Source: Lepeophtheirus salmonis (Eukaryota > Arthropoda > Copepoda > Siphonostomatoida > Caligidae). From it: a stretch of DNA of 64,000 nucleotides. The translations under genes and the position numbers were made by a program. Shown here in pieces: positions 10,988-22,610 of the stretch. The stretch is taken from NCBI RefSeq assembly GCF_016086655.4, contig NC_052141.2, forward strand, positions 7,502,001 through 7,566,000, written 5' to 3'. The notes beneath the pieces are model-generated. The model saw only the letters and a list, made by a program, of their open reading frames with translations. It did not search any database and was not told where the DNA came from. Position 1 is the stretch's first letter, and each line of letters opens with the position of its first letter.

Positions 10988-11470
10988 TATAAGATGGTAG
11001 GTTTTAATCCGGTATGGAATGGGCATGTTAAAAAAAAGAAACCGAAAATCAACATGGTAACCCTAACAATTAGAAGAATGTTTTGGAGGAGAGAAAGAAT
11101 AATGCTCATGACGTTTCATTAGATCAGCTACAATCAGCTTTGACAAGAGAGGAAGAGGAAAAAAATATAATATAGAACATTTATTAGAATTACTCCGATT
11201 TTCATCCCCAATTCTACTCTAAGTCCGAGAAGGACTTACAATTATAATTCCGCAACAAATCCTCAGGGTTACGCTCCGTCTTTTATGAGGTCACACGAAC
11301 GTTCAATCAGGTTTTGAATGTAATTGAATATATATATTAGGAAAGGATGTTTACTGCTCAGGAATGAAAGAATAATGACAATTGCTTAGGAAAGAAGATA
11401 CGTTCTTTATCCTACCAATTACAAATTAACGGGCGAGCTAAAAAAACACGCCGGATTTACATGTATTTAT
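10988..11470 (+). repeat. MITE family R, copy 2 (full length, reference)
   Basis: This ~480-bp unit recurs about ten times in the window. Diagnostic landmarks in order: TTAATCCGG..GGGCATGTT, an A-run, AAATCAACATGGTAACCC, a purine tract TGACAAGAGAGGAAGAGGAA, ATTACTCCGATTTTCATCCC, GGACTTACAATTATAATTC, CAACAAATCCTCAGGG, GTTCAATCAGG, CCAATTAC and CGGGCGAGCTAAA. The two ends are imperfect inverted repeats (AATCCGG(T/C)(A/G)T...). No coding capacity. TIRs, small size and copy number fit a MITE. Confidence 0.75.
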
Positions 11471-11479
11471 ATGATAAAG

Positions 11480-11965
11480 CTAGAGATATGTTTTTTTATA
11501 AGAGTGCAAGAAAAAGGTTAATAGAAATACAAGGTTAGACCACCATGTAATCAGGCTTGCTAGAATGTTCAGTTGGGTGTATCATACCGACTGCTAGGCA
11601 AGACACACAGGTTTGGACGTTCAATAGAATAACTACAGTAATGGAAGAGTGACAGTCAAGTAGGGGTTCTATAGATACTCTTCGTGACATTTATTCTCTA
11701 TGACGTCACTACTAAAAAGTGTGGTGAAAGTCGAACATCAGTTGGAAAAGCGTTATGGGTTAACCTTGTATTTCTATTAATCTTGGGTGATACCTTTGTT
11801 TATATTAGATGTCTGTTTTATGATTTTAAAGGGGAAAAAAAGGAATACCTCTGTCAAAAGGAGAACTGCTTATATTTAAAATATCATTAGTGCAGGGAAT
11901 ATATTATAATTCTATTTAAATTTATATTGTAGTATATTTATTTTATTATGCATTTTTAAATCAAT
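11480..11965. other. no gene recognised
   Basis: A 68-codon open stretch at 11684-11890 (+) lies here, but it has no family signature and no splice or repeat context. I would not call it a gene. Confidence 0.3.
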
Positions 11966-11969
11966 TGAC

Positions 11970-12270
11970 AGCAAAGATAGAATCAGCTGTGACAAAGTAA
12001 GAAGGGAATAAATAAATAAACAAGAACATTGGCAAAAATAATCCAATGTCGATCTTCATTTCTACTAGGAGTCCAACAAGGATACACAATTATGACTTCG
12101 TAACAAATCCTCAAGGGCGCACACACGAATAGTTAATAAGGTTTGAAATATAATTGAATCTATATAGAAAAGGGAGTTTACTACACAGGAGATAAATATT
12201 ATTGACAAAAGATAAGTCAAAGAAAATTATACATATAGTCTCTCATAGAATCCAAAACGGGCGACAGATC
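11970..12270 (+). repeat. MITE family R, copy 3 (5'-truncated)
   Basis: Shares ATCAGCTGTGACAAAG, AACATTGGCAAAAATA, AGTCCAACAAGGA, AACAAATCCTCAAGGG and ACGGGCGACA with copy 2. The first ~100 bases are missing. Confidence 0.65.
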
Positions 12271-12436
12271 AGTCTAAAATTTAGAAAGTTGACATATAAA
12301 ATAATTAAACATGTTCTTTTAATAAAGGGTGATTCAAAACGAGCGGTTTTTTTCCAGTAGAGTTTTTTTGACAGGCGTGTGCGATTTCTGTCAAATTCAT
12401 ACGTCATTTTTACTCAGTATTGTTTTACAATTCATC

Positions 12437-12980
12437 ATGGAAAGATATACGCAACAACAACGTGTACAAATTGTTCAATTGTACTATGAAAATCAGAGTT
12501 CTGTGAAATAAGTTTTTCGCAAATTACGCCTAACTGATGGTCTACATAATCGCCCTTCAGAATCTACAATTGTTGGCAGCAGCTTGTTGGGATGTCCCGT
12601 TGTCTGGGAGGCCACGTACAGCTCGCAGCGTAGAAAATTTGCGGCCGTAGCCGAGAGTGTAGCCAAAGATCCTGAAGAATCGATCGTACATTATCGCGCC
12701 ATGGTAACATACTTTTTGGTACCTCAAATTGAAGTACATGGTCTTCACGATATTTGGTTCCAACAAGACTTGCCACACAGCGCGCGTAACAATTGACTTA
12801 TTGGGACATCATTTTGATGAGCAATTAATTTCCTGTTTTGACCCCGTGAATGGGCCACCAAGATCGTGGGATATCAAACCTTTGGACTTCCTTTTTTTGG
12901 GGCTACGTAAAAGCAAAAATCTATGTGGATAACCAGCGACGATTGAAGCATTGGAAGAAAATATTGAGCGAGTTATTCGC
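12437..12980 (+). pseudogene. Tc1/mariner-superfamily transposase, 5' portion, internally deleted
   Basis: The ATG at 12437 starts MERYTQQQRVQIVQLYYENQ, a typical transposase N-terminus. FRKLR, then GLHNRPSESTI follow (winged-helix region), and KFAAVAESVAKDPEESI. The frame then jumps to HYRAMVTYFLVPQIE and HDIWFQQDLPHSARN, the block around the second catalytic aspartate. WDIKPLDF and PATIEALEENIERVIR (frameshifted) are the usual downstream parts. The region with the first catalytic acid is deleted. Near 12980 the sequence is joined to a different transposase in opposite orientation. The upstream AAAGGGTGATTCAAAACG (from about 12325) may be the left TIR. Confidence 0.75.
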
Positions 12981-12983
12981 TTT

Positions 12984-13195
12984 TCTTTCAAGTCTGTCAC
13001 GGCATTAATACGCTTTTTCATCATATGTATCGTCGACCTTGGGATCCCAAGCTGCTGGACAATTGATAATGCTGTCAAAACAGCGTCGTTTAAGGCGATT
13101 AACTTTTGCACGATTCCCAGTTTTACTGTCACAAGCCTTATTTTGCTTGTGCGATATATGAGGATATGGACTTCATATTTAATTTTATTTGACAC
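12984..13195 (-). pseudogene. helix-turn-helix N-terminus of a second transposase, opposite strand
   Basis: On the minus strand 13195-12984 reads SNKIKYEVHILIY, then after an apparent frameshift LSIVQQLGIPRSTIHMMKKR and INAVTDLKEK. GIPRSTIHMMKKRI is a helix-turn-helix recognition helix like those at the N-terminus of Tc1/mariner transposases. It abuts the plus-strand relic at 12980, tail to tail, so the locus is a chimera of two elements. Confidence 0.5.
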
Positions 13196-13204
13196 AGGAA
13201 GAAA

Positions 13205-13645
13205 TCAGAATTAATCTCATCTCAATATTATTTTACATACATAAAACGGAATACTTACATTAAAGGTTACTAAACCTATTAGATATGAAGATACATACAT
13301 AATAGCTTGTGAACAAAGTTCGAGCTGTCAAATTTCAGGTGATGTCTCAATTTTTATTTTATAACTACAAAATTTAACATTATAAGAGCAAACAAAATTG
13401 TTGCAATTTTTTCGTTCGATCCGGTATGTTAGTGTCTAAAGATGTGCAAAAATATTAGTAGCGTGACAATCCTAGTATGAACTTGTAAATATATTGAAGA
13501 AAAATACTACTAATATATATTTTTCCATTATTTGGTTCAAAATTTTCGATTAACTTGTCTTTCCTGAGATTTTTCGACGTTCCAATATTTTAGTTGTTAT
13601 CATTGTAAATGGTTTTAAATTATTTTTTGAAATTTTTACTTCATA
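13205..13645. other. no gene seen
   Basis: AT-rich spacer with nothing I can support. Confidence 0.3.
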
Positions 13646-13647
13646 CT

Positions 13648-14125
13648 CGGGGGTGTCCACAGGGTGTGGGACAGGAGGTGTCTGTAGCCATCCCTAAATT
13701 GAGGAAATTTTTGCTTTTTAAAGAAAATTTAAGTTTTTAATATTCCGTGTGAATGTAGATTTTTGAATCTTTTTCGAAAATTTTTAATAGTTGAATCTTT
13801 TTTTCAATAAAATTATTTTTTTCTACAAAAATCGGGATTTAAAAAAAAATTACAAAAAAATTTATATATGAAATTTAATTTTCGAAATTTTTGGTAAATT
13901 TATTTTTAAAAAAAATCAATTTTTAGTTAATAGTTGTATATTTTTCAAATTAATTTCCAAAATATTCAATTTGTTCTAAATAACTTTTGATTATTTAATT
14001 ATATTAAAAAAAAATTATATTTGGAATTTTTATTACAAAAAATTGAATGTTTTAAATTAGGAAACAAAGCATATTTTTAATTTTTTTTTCTATAATTTAA
14101 ATTTTTGATTTAAAAAATATATACT
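13648..14125 (+). repeat. composite AT-core repeat, copy 1
   Basis: Begins GGGGTGTCCACAGGGTGTGG, then CCCTAAATTGAGGAAATTTT, and continues as runs alternating A6-9 with TTTTTT. The start matches the reverse complement of the end of the copy at 63225-63803 almost base for base, showing it is a transposed unit and not simple sequence. Confidence 0.6.
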
Positions 14126-14134
14126 TTTTAAAAT

Positions 14135-14400
14135 ATGACTAATCTGGACAAATTACTCCGGATCTCTGCTTAAACTTACATAAAAGTTTTTAAATATGTC
14201 TGGTACACTTCCTTTGATAACCACAAATTTTATAGTGTCGTTTTTACATGAAAAGTTTGAAATTTGAAAGCCAATCTTACCTCTATAAGACTTTGGCTTT
14301 CCTATCTTCTTTTCATAATATTCAAATTTATTTTTTTCAGGTCAGTTCATTCATGTGAAGCAAACAAAAAACATATTGTTCAATCTGTCTAATTATCCCA
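14135..14400. repeat. dispersed repeat shared with 26120-26380
   Basis: Both loci carry, in order, AATCTGGACAAA, GATCTCTGCT(T/C)AAAC, TATGTCTGGTACACTTCCTT, TGATA(A/G)CCA, TTTTACATGAA, AGTTTGAAATTTG and TGTG(A/T)AG(C/T)AAACAAA. The spacing is similar over 250 bases. Confidence 0.65.
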
Positions 14401-14419
14401 CCTTGATAACCATTGTTTT

Positions 14420-15690
14420 TAGGGGTATCCTCACTTCCAATAGCTCTGAGGGAATTGACACTTCTAAATTCAACAACTATAGCATGTAACTCATTCGCAA
14501 TGTGTAGTGCTTTCCCTAATACTGGTGTAAAAGGATCTATGCATATTGTTTTGGTTTTTGAAGTAATATTAAAATCTTATCCAAGGTTTCTTTTTTGGGA
14601 AATTGAAAAGAACATTTTGTTCTATCTTTGCGTCCATCGAATTTGATAAAATAATTTTTTTTCTTTGTGGAGTAATTGATAACAATATTTTTCTCCCTGT
14701 CAAAATACTTTTGTTCTGTAGAAGAAACTTTGTAAACTACAAAGTTTAAGAACTTTCAATAAGGCCTTCCCATAATCAGTTGTAGCTCACATGGACAAAC
14801 CATCTCTCACGCAAGTACTTGTCTTGATTATAAAAGATTCTCCATGTCTTTTAAAAAATTAACTATGGTCCTCTTCATTAAAAAAACATCACCCATTGCT
14901 TTGTTGATTTCATCATCAGAGTTGTCAAAGTTTTAACATTATGGAGTTTTTTCCTTTACTTTCCTTTTTCTCTCATATACAATTTGCAATATGGCCATTT
15001 GTTTCCTCTTTTCCCTTTTCTCAGACTTTGAAGTTTGTTCTTCATACATAAGAATTGTCTTCTTATCGACTGCATGTACAAGCTTTCAAATCATCAGTGT
15101 CATCTTCTAGAGTTAAATTTGTTAATTAACAATTACAGTCTCTAATTTTGTACTCCTTTTGTGGTCTATTTTTGAAGCAATTACAAGCAGCAATATCAAA
15201 AAGTTTAGAATAGTCAGTTGCATAATTACGTACAAATTTATTGCTCTTTTTTTATAATCCTTCCATTTTTCCACTTATTTAATACTGGGGATACAAAATC
15301 TGTTGAGCTTGACTGTGAGATATTTCAATTGGAAGGATAGATTAATGAACCTGCCCCATAAACTCTTTAGATCCATTGCCATTTCATTTATAATTTGAAG
15401 ATTAAATTTTCTCTCTGGTTTATCTCTACGTATATGATGATTTCGTTTGTATATATATTATTTCATTATGTAACATTTAGAAGGTAATATATTTAAAGGT
15501 AACTGGAATTGCTTACTGAACACGAAATGTTCACTAGAATTCTATGTTTTTGTAGAAATTGTCTTCTGGATGTATTAAATACACTTTATGATGGAAAAAA
15601 CTTCAAAAATAAAATAAAAAAATAACTTCAGTCTCCAAATGTAACGTATTTTATTACCTTCTACCAAATTGTGTCTTAGATTTAGCTTAG
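14420..15690 (-). other. degenerate region, possibly old coding sequence on the minus strand
   Basis: On the minus strand several successive short open pieces occur between 15300 and 14480, for example SLRKGKRKQMAILQIVYERK near 15030-14960. The composition is more protein-like than in other spacers. I recognise no family. It may be the eroded body of the repeat whose end is at 14135-14400. Confidence 0.25.
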
Positions 15691-16960
15691 TTGATCCATT
15701 CCCACCTCTATAAGTATTTTATCACGATGGGACCCATGCCCACGGCGTTTTGGAAGGTTACCAATTCCATCCCAGGTATCACGTAAGAAATGCTTCGTTC
15801 TCCATCTTTATTTCGTCGCCTCCTTGATGTATATGTCCAAAGGAGCAATATCCAAAATTCCCTCCATTCCTACGGTTGGTGTTGATCGAAATGGATGAGT
15901 CAATCCTAAGAGTGCTTTCCATTGAATGGTGTTTCATATTTTCCTTGAATTTTTCTTTGCTGTGATTGAATCATAGGTCTGATCATAGCTTTATAGAACC
16001 AGATAAGTGAGTCTGAGGTCAGTCCCTATATTCAATATCCGGGAACACTTCAAGGCTTTTTTTTCTTTAGCTCTGTCAAGGTGAGTCCTTGATCGAAAGT
16101 CAGACCTATGCACTTCATATATGTGGCATTTTCCATCACTTTGCTATACATTTCTAATTGTGGAAAGTATTTGGAGCTAAGTTTATAAGCTTTCAAAAAG
16201 ACTAAACTGCTTGATTTTGATGGGTTAAAGGTAATACCATTTTCTTTTCCCAATTCAATGACAGTATTGATTGCCTTTTGCATTGTACTGACAAAGATGT
16301 GGGGATGTTTTCCACTAATTAAAAAGGAAGATGTCGTCAGCGTAGCCAATGCCAATGAGTGGTCCTTTTTTTTCCTTTATTAAGTAAGGTATCCATAGTC
16401 CTATTCAAAACGACCTGCGATAGAACACCCCCTTGTTGGCTTCCACGGGCTGGATTGACACACACTTCTTTGCCATAAAACTGGGCTCTATCAGTAAGTG
16501 TACTTAGTAGATTTTTGTACTGGGATCTGATACACTCTAGAATATCGAGTTTTCCATTGCTGCATCAGCTGAATGAAATTGCATATATATCCAAATGCAC
16601 CTGTGCAATCAAAACGGACAACAAGTGTGCATTGTTGTTGATAGATGGATTTTTTTATGGGCTCGGTCACTTGTGAAAGGACCGTTTCAGTTGATAAGCC
16701 CCTTTTATTGGCATGTTGCCCCTCTGTAAAATCCGCTCAAGACCTTAAACTATAAAGTTGGAAAGAGCTACCAGTCCGAAGGGTTTGGCCCGGCTGTAAT
16801 TTTTCTTACCAGGTTTTTGCCGGAATCTTACTTTCATTTCTCTTTTGAATCTTGGTGTATAACCAATGATAAGGATGCCTTTATAAAGTTTCGAGATATA
16901 TGCGCCAGCTGAACTTATTACCTCTTAAATCCCTTGATGACTTTCGAATGAAGTAAAAGA
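15690..16960 (-). pseudogene. non-LTR retrotransposon reverse transcriptase relic
   Basis: Minus-strand blocks in order: RGLSTETVLSQVTEPIKK (near 16700), LVVRFDCTGAFGYICNF (motif A region, about 16600), VNPARGSQQGGVLSQVVLNR (motif B, about 16440), IGIGYADDIFLF with the catalytic YADD (about 16340), GITFNPSKSSSLVFLK (about 16215) and MKCIGLTFDQGLTL (about 16100). A C-terminal block near 15860-15720 has LDIYIKEA and GSHRDKILIEV after frame changes. Several frameshifts and stops break it. No endonuclease, ORF1 or poly-A tail was found, so it is 5'-truncated. The motif order fits jockey/R1-type elements; the clade is uncertain. Confidence 0.8.
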
Positions 16961-16969
16961 GAGATCCAG

Positions 16970-18520
16970 GTGTCAAAAAGTCAGCCAAAGTCCTCAAAAA
17001 GAGTTAAAAAGCTCTTATGTCACTATTTAATCGAATGTGTAGAAGAAAAAAACCCTTTTGTCTCCTTGGTTTATATTTAATATTACGGATGTCAGAAATG
17101 ACGTGTACCTTGTTACACATAGGTTTCACCATCAAAAAAAGAATTACTGACTGACATAGAAATTAAAACTGCATTGTTGGTAGATTATCGAGTGTTTGGA
17201 ACGCTGATTGGTTTATTTCGAATAGCTTTTGTTAAGCTATGAAAAATCCCCAACAATTATAAAATAATAACTCTGTATATTGAGCCTTTTTCGCTTGTTT
17301 CTTTGCGAAGAAAGCTTGTAAGATACAAACATGGTATTGACGTCCTTGAAAGGTTCCTAAAAATTTCAATAGATGGAGATTAGTGCGCCAAAGAAGATAA
17401 TTAAGAACCATGGAACTATGCCAACGTCTTGGAAAAAAAATCCTGTTTTCATTATAATGTGTTGTACGGACATTTCTATTGTTAATCCAGTATATAATTT
17501 ATTCCTTTAGATATCATGTAGAACTGAATAATATTAAAAAAACAACTCACATACAATGACATCAGGAGGGATCGATTTTACTTTAGTTTTAGGACCTATT
17601 TGCGAAAATACACTCAAGTGTTGTTCATAGTCCTACATCAGAAGCAATATAACATTAAATATATTGTTAAATTATACACCTTAAAAGGGAAATGAATAAA
17701 AAGAATTCAAAAAATAATCATTTTTGATAACAATTTTTAGCGACAATAGGAAATATTTCTGATTTAAAAGTCCTTATCCCTTAAGCTAGGGATACCTCAC
17801 TGATATGTCATAATTTTCCCAATTATGAATTCATTTAAACCCTATTGCCAGAACACATTGTAACATACAAAATAAATGTTGTAAATAACAAGACCGTAGT
17901 CATATACCGTCACTGATCGTAGAGAAATGTCAAGGAGATGTGGTATAAAATTGTTCAATCCCCCTTAAAAAGCTAAATATTTTCCACCAACTATTTTTCT
18001 TGGAAGACGGTAAAAAATAAAGTATTCCTCTTTCCTTGCCGAAAAATATACGATCAATTGCACATCTTGTCGGATGAATAAAAACTGAAAAGTTTGGTTG
18101 AGGATGTGGAGGGGTTCGGATATATTGGAATATGAAGAAAATACATGGTATTTTGTTCCCAGACCCACGGATCTGTCAATATACATAACAGAGTTTTTTG
18201 TGTCTTTCATGGGTGCTCACACTATCATTATTTCTGTAGAAAAAAAATCAAGAACCAAGTTAATTTAATTCGGGATTTTGAAGAGAAAACTGAAGGAGTA
18301 TTGGAAGAATGTTCCTTCGAAAAACCGGAGATTCTGTTCTTAATTTTTGCAACATCAAACCTAAAGTGAAAGAAGTTTTTAATTTTATGAATCTAATTCA
18401 AAAACTCTCAATGATTCAATTAAATTAATAGTTAAAAGGTTCATTTTATCAATCAACCTTTTTTTTATTCATATAATTCCACGGTTTAAATGAAATAGTG
18501 GGGGCTCTTTTTTAGGTGTT
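16970..18520. other. no gene seen
   Basis: AT-rich spacer between the two retrotransposon relics. Open stretches at 17965-18210 (-) and 18145-18369 (+) overlap on opposite strands and have no recognisable domain. Confidence 0.3.
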
Positions 18521-18524
18521 TGCT

Positions 18525-18548
18525 ACAAACGAATAACTATTCGTTTGT
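18525..18548. repeat. 24-bp near-perfect palindrome
   Basis: ACAAACGAATA and TATTCGTTTGT are exact reverse complements separated by AC. It lies just upstream of the ORF1-like frame at 18571. Its role is unknown. Confidence 0.5.
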
Positions 18549-18570
18549 CACTTTGTGAATAAGCATCATT

Positions 18571-19350
18571 TTGGATTTGAAGCAGTACATATCAATGTTT
18601 ACTAAGAGTGCGTATATTTTAAAGATGCCCAGCTTCCCGTCCCTTAGACCATCAGACGAGGAAGCAACAAATAATTCTTCTCAATCATCTCTTCGTATAC
18701 CATATAGAAGTGTCAAAATGAAGGGAAGTTTATTGACCGGGAGCCTTAAATGGGAAACTTTTGTTATTTTATTTGAAGACAGTAATGGTAAATCCTTTCG
18801 TATCATTGGTCTGAGGCATATTGAGGTTTATGATATTGCGTTATTATATGGATTGAAGGAGCAGGAATTAGCTGGAGCAAATACGGGGTTTTACACCAAA
18901 TGTATAATTGATATAAAAGAAAGATTGAGGACATCAAAAGGCGGACACCCTTTTAGGGTTAAGAATGTGGATGGAAGTTGTATCAATGTGAATTGTAAAT
19001 TAAAAGGCAATCACAAAATTAATATTTATAAATATAAAAATTACTGTCACAATGGTTGACACATTCGAACGAATGGATGAGTTAAGAGCTGTTGATTGGT
19101 TGAACCAACTTGGGTAAGTAGTCCATCATTACCCAAAAAAATCAAAAACAATTAATGAATTGGTGAAAAAAAAATACAAGAAATACAAAGATGTGTGGAG
19201 GGATGGAGATTAAATTGTATAAATAGTTGCAGATCCAGTTGAAATTCCACAGCTAATTGACTTTCAGGGATCCCTGTTTAAGCTCAAATTTAGGGCACCC
19301 TGACTACAATGCCGTAATTTGTTTGAGCCTGGTCACAAACAAATGACTGT
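18571..19350 (+). pseudogene. ORF1-like (gag-like) part of a plus-strand non-LTR retrotransposon
   Basis: The first 162 codons (18571-19059) are open. They start MDLKQYISMFTKSAYI, are Ser/Asn-rich near residues 25-45, and contain KWETFVILFEDSNGKSFRII. The frame then breaks, with recognisable continuation: ERMDELRAVDWLNQLG (about 19065-19110), INELVKKKYKKYKD, and FRAP..LQCRN.FEPGHKQ (19290-19345). The last has the C-x2-x-x4-GH spacing of a CCHC zinc knuckle with its second and last cysteines lost. An ORF1 with a zinc knuckle upstream of an endonuclease/RT is the usual layout of APE-type non-LTR elements. The start at 18571 is not certain. The retrotransposon assignment of the first 162 codons rests on position. 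Confidence 0.5.
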
Positions 19351-19854
19351 AGTGATAGTAAAGTCAAGTTTTATGAATATGAGAACATTTTGAAGCAAAC
19401 ACTAGCAAGAAATTGGTCTACTAAGGCCCCCAGAGGCATCTAGGGTGTCGAAGAGTGATATATTGGTGGGGATATGTCAGGTGGCAAAGTAACGGAGATG
19501 GAGGTGTAGAAGTTCAGAAGAGCTCAGGAGCTAAACATGAAAGGAAGGAAGAATATAAAGTTGAAAGTGCAACGATGGATTTATTAACGCTGGAAAAAGT
19601 GGAATCCTTGTGAAATAAATGATGAAAATGACTTAAGATTAAATGGTCAATTGTAAAGACAATACGCAGAGAGATCAAGTGCCTAAATAAATTCAGAGGA
19701 ATTAATTTCGTCAATTTTAATCGTATATCATATTGATGATGTTTAAAACAGAGTCCAAAATTGAATTTTTTCATTCAAACAATTATCTAGGTGTCAGGGT
19801 GTGAGAATCGGTCAAATTATTTGATTAAACACGAGGAGGGAAAAACTGTATTTC

Positions 19855-20460
19855 CCGTCACGCCTTCATGAATAGTTTAGTTCGTGATAAACCTGAAATT
19901 ATATGCCTTCAAGATTTTAAAGCTTCTACATTAACATCTTATACTTTGAGCTGCCCTAATTGTATTACTCTGTCACAAGCTCAGGAATGGATAGGGGAAT
20001 ATTTTCTCTAATTTCAAAATAAATCGTAGAACCTGAATGTGTTAAAGAATTATCAAGTGTTGGTGATTGGCATTTAATTTTTATTCCAACAAAAAGTGCT
20101 GGTTTTTATTTAATCAACGCATAACGGACCTAATATTAAATGTCCCGCCTTCTTTCAATCTATTACAAATGTTTGTAAGAATGCCTTTTATCCTGAATTG
20201 ATCATTGGAGATTTAAATAATGACTTATATATATAATACGAATCATCGGTATCCCAATCAAAATCTTTATCTAAACTCATAATAGAACTTAGTTTGAATA
20301 AATAATTATAATTTCGAACCTGGAAGAACTTTGGGCCCTGGAGAATTGGCCAAAAGACTTCCCGAATCAATTTGGTCCTTTTTATTTCATCCAAAACTAA
20401 AAAAAACCTTTTACCGACATCGTCCTAATTCAGATCATAATTTTAATAAAATTATCTTCC
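19855..20460 (+). pseudogene. APE-type endonuclease domain of the plus-strand non-LTR element
   Basis: SLVRDKPEIICLQDFKAST (about 19873-19930) is the endonuclease block with the catalytic glutamate position, here replaced by D in LQDFK (usually LQETK). GDWHLIFIPTKSAGFYLINA follows near 20060-20120. PELIIGDLNNDL (about 20190-20226) matches the GDFN block and HRPNSDHNF (about 20418-20442) the SDH block. Order and spacing match the exonuclease-endonuclease-phosphatase fold used to nick target DNA. It has several stops and is inactive. Confidence 0.7.
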
Positions 20461-20899
20461 AATATTTTGGACCTAAAAGACGCTTTTAGACCCACAAATG
20501 GATATTGCTATATACAAATTTTATATACAAACATACATAAAATTTTATTTGCCAACTTAACCCTTCATTTAATTAAAAAAAAAAACTTCCTCATCTTCTG
20601 CGTTATACAGTTAAATCTACTACCTTAGAGTTTTTTCGTAATTAAAGAAAGAGATAAATGTCATTTCCTCAAAAATATATTGAGAAAATGCTAGGAAAAA
20701 GTTCCTTATTTGTACGTAGTATTGCTTCAGATATTATAAACTTATTTTGATTCTCAGAAATTGCTGAATTGGAATTTAAAGCATAAATCGATACTGAAAA
20801 TTACGTCTATGAAAGATTAAAAAAACAATCTTCCTAAACAATGTTTTTCTACATCTGTCATCAAGTAAATTATCAATGAAGTTTCTATTATTACCGACT

Positions 20900-21950
20900 C
20901 TTGGGAGATATAAAATCTTTTTCAGTTGCGCTTGAGTTGGTGTGAGAGTTCATTTTCCTTGGACAAAATTAGAAAGCACTTGATTTTTATAAAGAAGTTA
21001 GAACTTTTTTTCAAACAAAATACTTTAAAGATGGAACACTACGGGGGTTGATGTTGTAAATGGCAAAATTTTCACTCTCTGCATTGACGGTGTTGCTCCT
21101 TATCTGCTTGATATAGGGAGTTCCATGGAAATATATGGGCATCTTCCAAAGTTGTTGAGGAAACGCAGGATAGCCTTGATTCCCAAGAAAAGTTTGCCTA
21201 CGGATGTCAATAATTGGAGATCAATTACAGTTCTTTATGAAAAGCTATAGAATCCTTTCTAGTATTCTGGCTGGCCAAAATAAAGCCAATTTTAAGTTAT
21301 AAGCTTGGGCTGGAGCTGAAAGGATTCCTGAAGGGGAGGAGGATTTCAGACACATCTGGAAATATTCAAACTGGAATACAAAATAGTGGGGCCTTGGTGT
21401 AATAATTGCAATTGACTCCTACTAAGCTTTTGATGCCATTTTACATGGACATATTTTGAGAGCAATACATATATTCTTAATATTAATTATTTATATTTGA
21501 ATCCAATTAGAACCCTTCTATTCAATGGTACGTCGAGTTTTGCATGAATTGATATGGAAAGTGATTGAATAATTTAAAAAAAAAAGTTGTCACCATGGTG
21601 GTCCTTAAGCTTCACTATTTTTCGCCGTAAGGATTAAAGATCTTTGGAATGGCATAAGAAATAAGCTTTGGGATTTTGGCGTTGATTTCGGAAGATTAAA
21701 ACATACTATTGATATGTATGCTGACGATATCACTTTGATATTTGAGGTAAAGTCAGAAAATAATTACAAAGGAGGATTGAAGTTTCAATGGACTACTTCA
21801 AATAATATGAAAAGAGGTCTTGTTTGATGATTAATAACAAGGATACAGTTATTCTCCCTCTGGGTAAATGGTATCCCTTTCAAGGACTTAGAATAGCTGA
21901 TTGCTCTAATTTAGTAATAAAAAAGTTACATATTTTGACAAATGTAACCC
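20900..21950 (+). pseudogene. reverse transcriptase domain of the plus-strand non-LTR element
   Basis: Blocks in order: RRIALIPKKSLPTDVNNWRS (about 21164-21222), equivalent to the IPK..(D)..N.RPI block; a broken DYKIL-like segment near 21240-21290; VIIAIDSY.AFDAILHGH (about 21400-21450, motif A, with an internal stop); WNGIRNKL then RLKHTIDMYADDITLIF (YADD at 21717-21728); and GLMINNKDTVILPLGKW (about 21818-21875). Multiple frameshifts are present. The style of the IPK/NNWRSI block suggests an L1/Tx1-like lineage; I hold that weakly. After about 21935 the reading no longer looks like RT. Confidence 0.75.
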
Positions 21951-22610
21951 CCATGATAAAGCAAAGTGTAAAATATAGGAATATGACATTGAATGAGAGT
22001 AAGTCCAACAATAGTGATAGTCTATGTAATTCGTGCAAACTAACATTCAACTTATGTAAATGTTTGTGTGATTCAAAAGTTGGTTGTTTAAAGATATTTA
22101 AATATGTTTCCATTGGTGTCTTTAAAATTTTTTGTAGTAATTGTATGCAAACATATCGTTATGGTTGTGATTTAACATTAATTTTATCTTCTTACGAAAA
22201 ATAACTTTATTTGTTCACAATGTTCTCAAATTTCCTTGAATGAATCTAAAGAAATTTGTATTAATAACTATACAAATTAAACAGTAGAGCAATTGCGACT
22301 TTTTAATTCTATAAAAAATCTTACACAAAAGCAAGTTTCATTTTAACATAAAGAAAATAGCTCTTGGAAAATAATAAAACTTTTTGAATTTCTGAAGACC
22401 TTCAATGTAGAAATGCAGTATTATCATGGGGATTCCTTTCATTGGAGGGATATAAACACAATATTAGATAATTTCTTATCAATATTAAGTCTTTTTCTAG
22501 ATATCAATGTAGGATTCTAAATTATATTTGAACATCACTCTAATCTTTTCAAGTATCTAACAACACAAAAGAAAATGTACACGACTGAAAAAATATCAAG
22601 AATAACTAAT

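Noticed and set aside
12557..12796. Minus-strand frames of 70-73 codons and an alternative plus-strand frame
   Set aside because: They are shadows of the plus-strand transposase relic, whose AESVAKDPEESI and FQQDLPHSARN motifs decide the frame.
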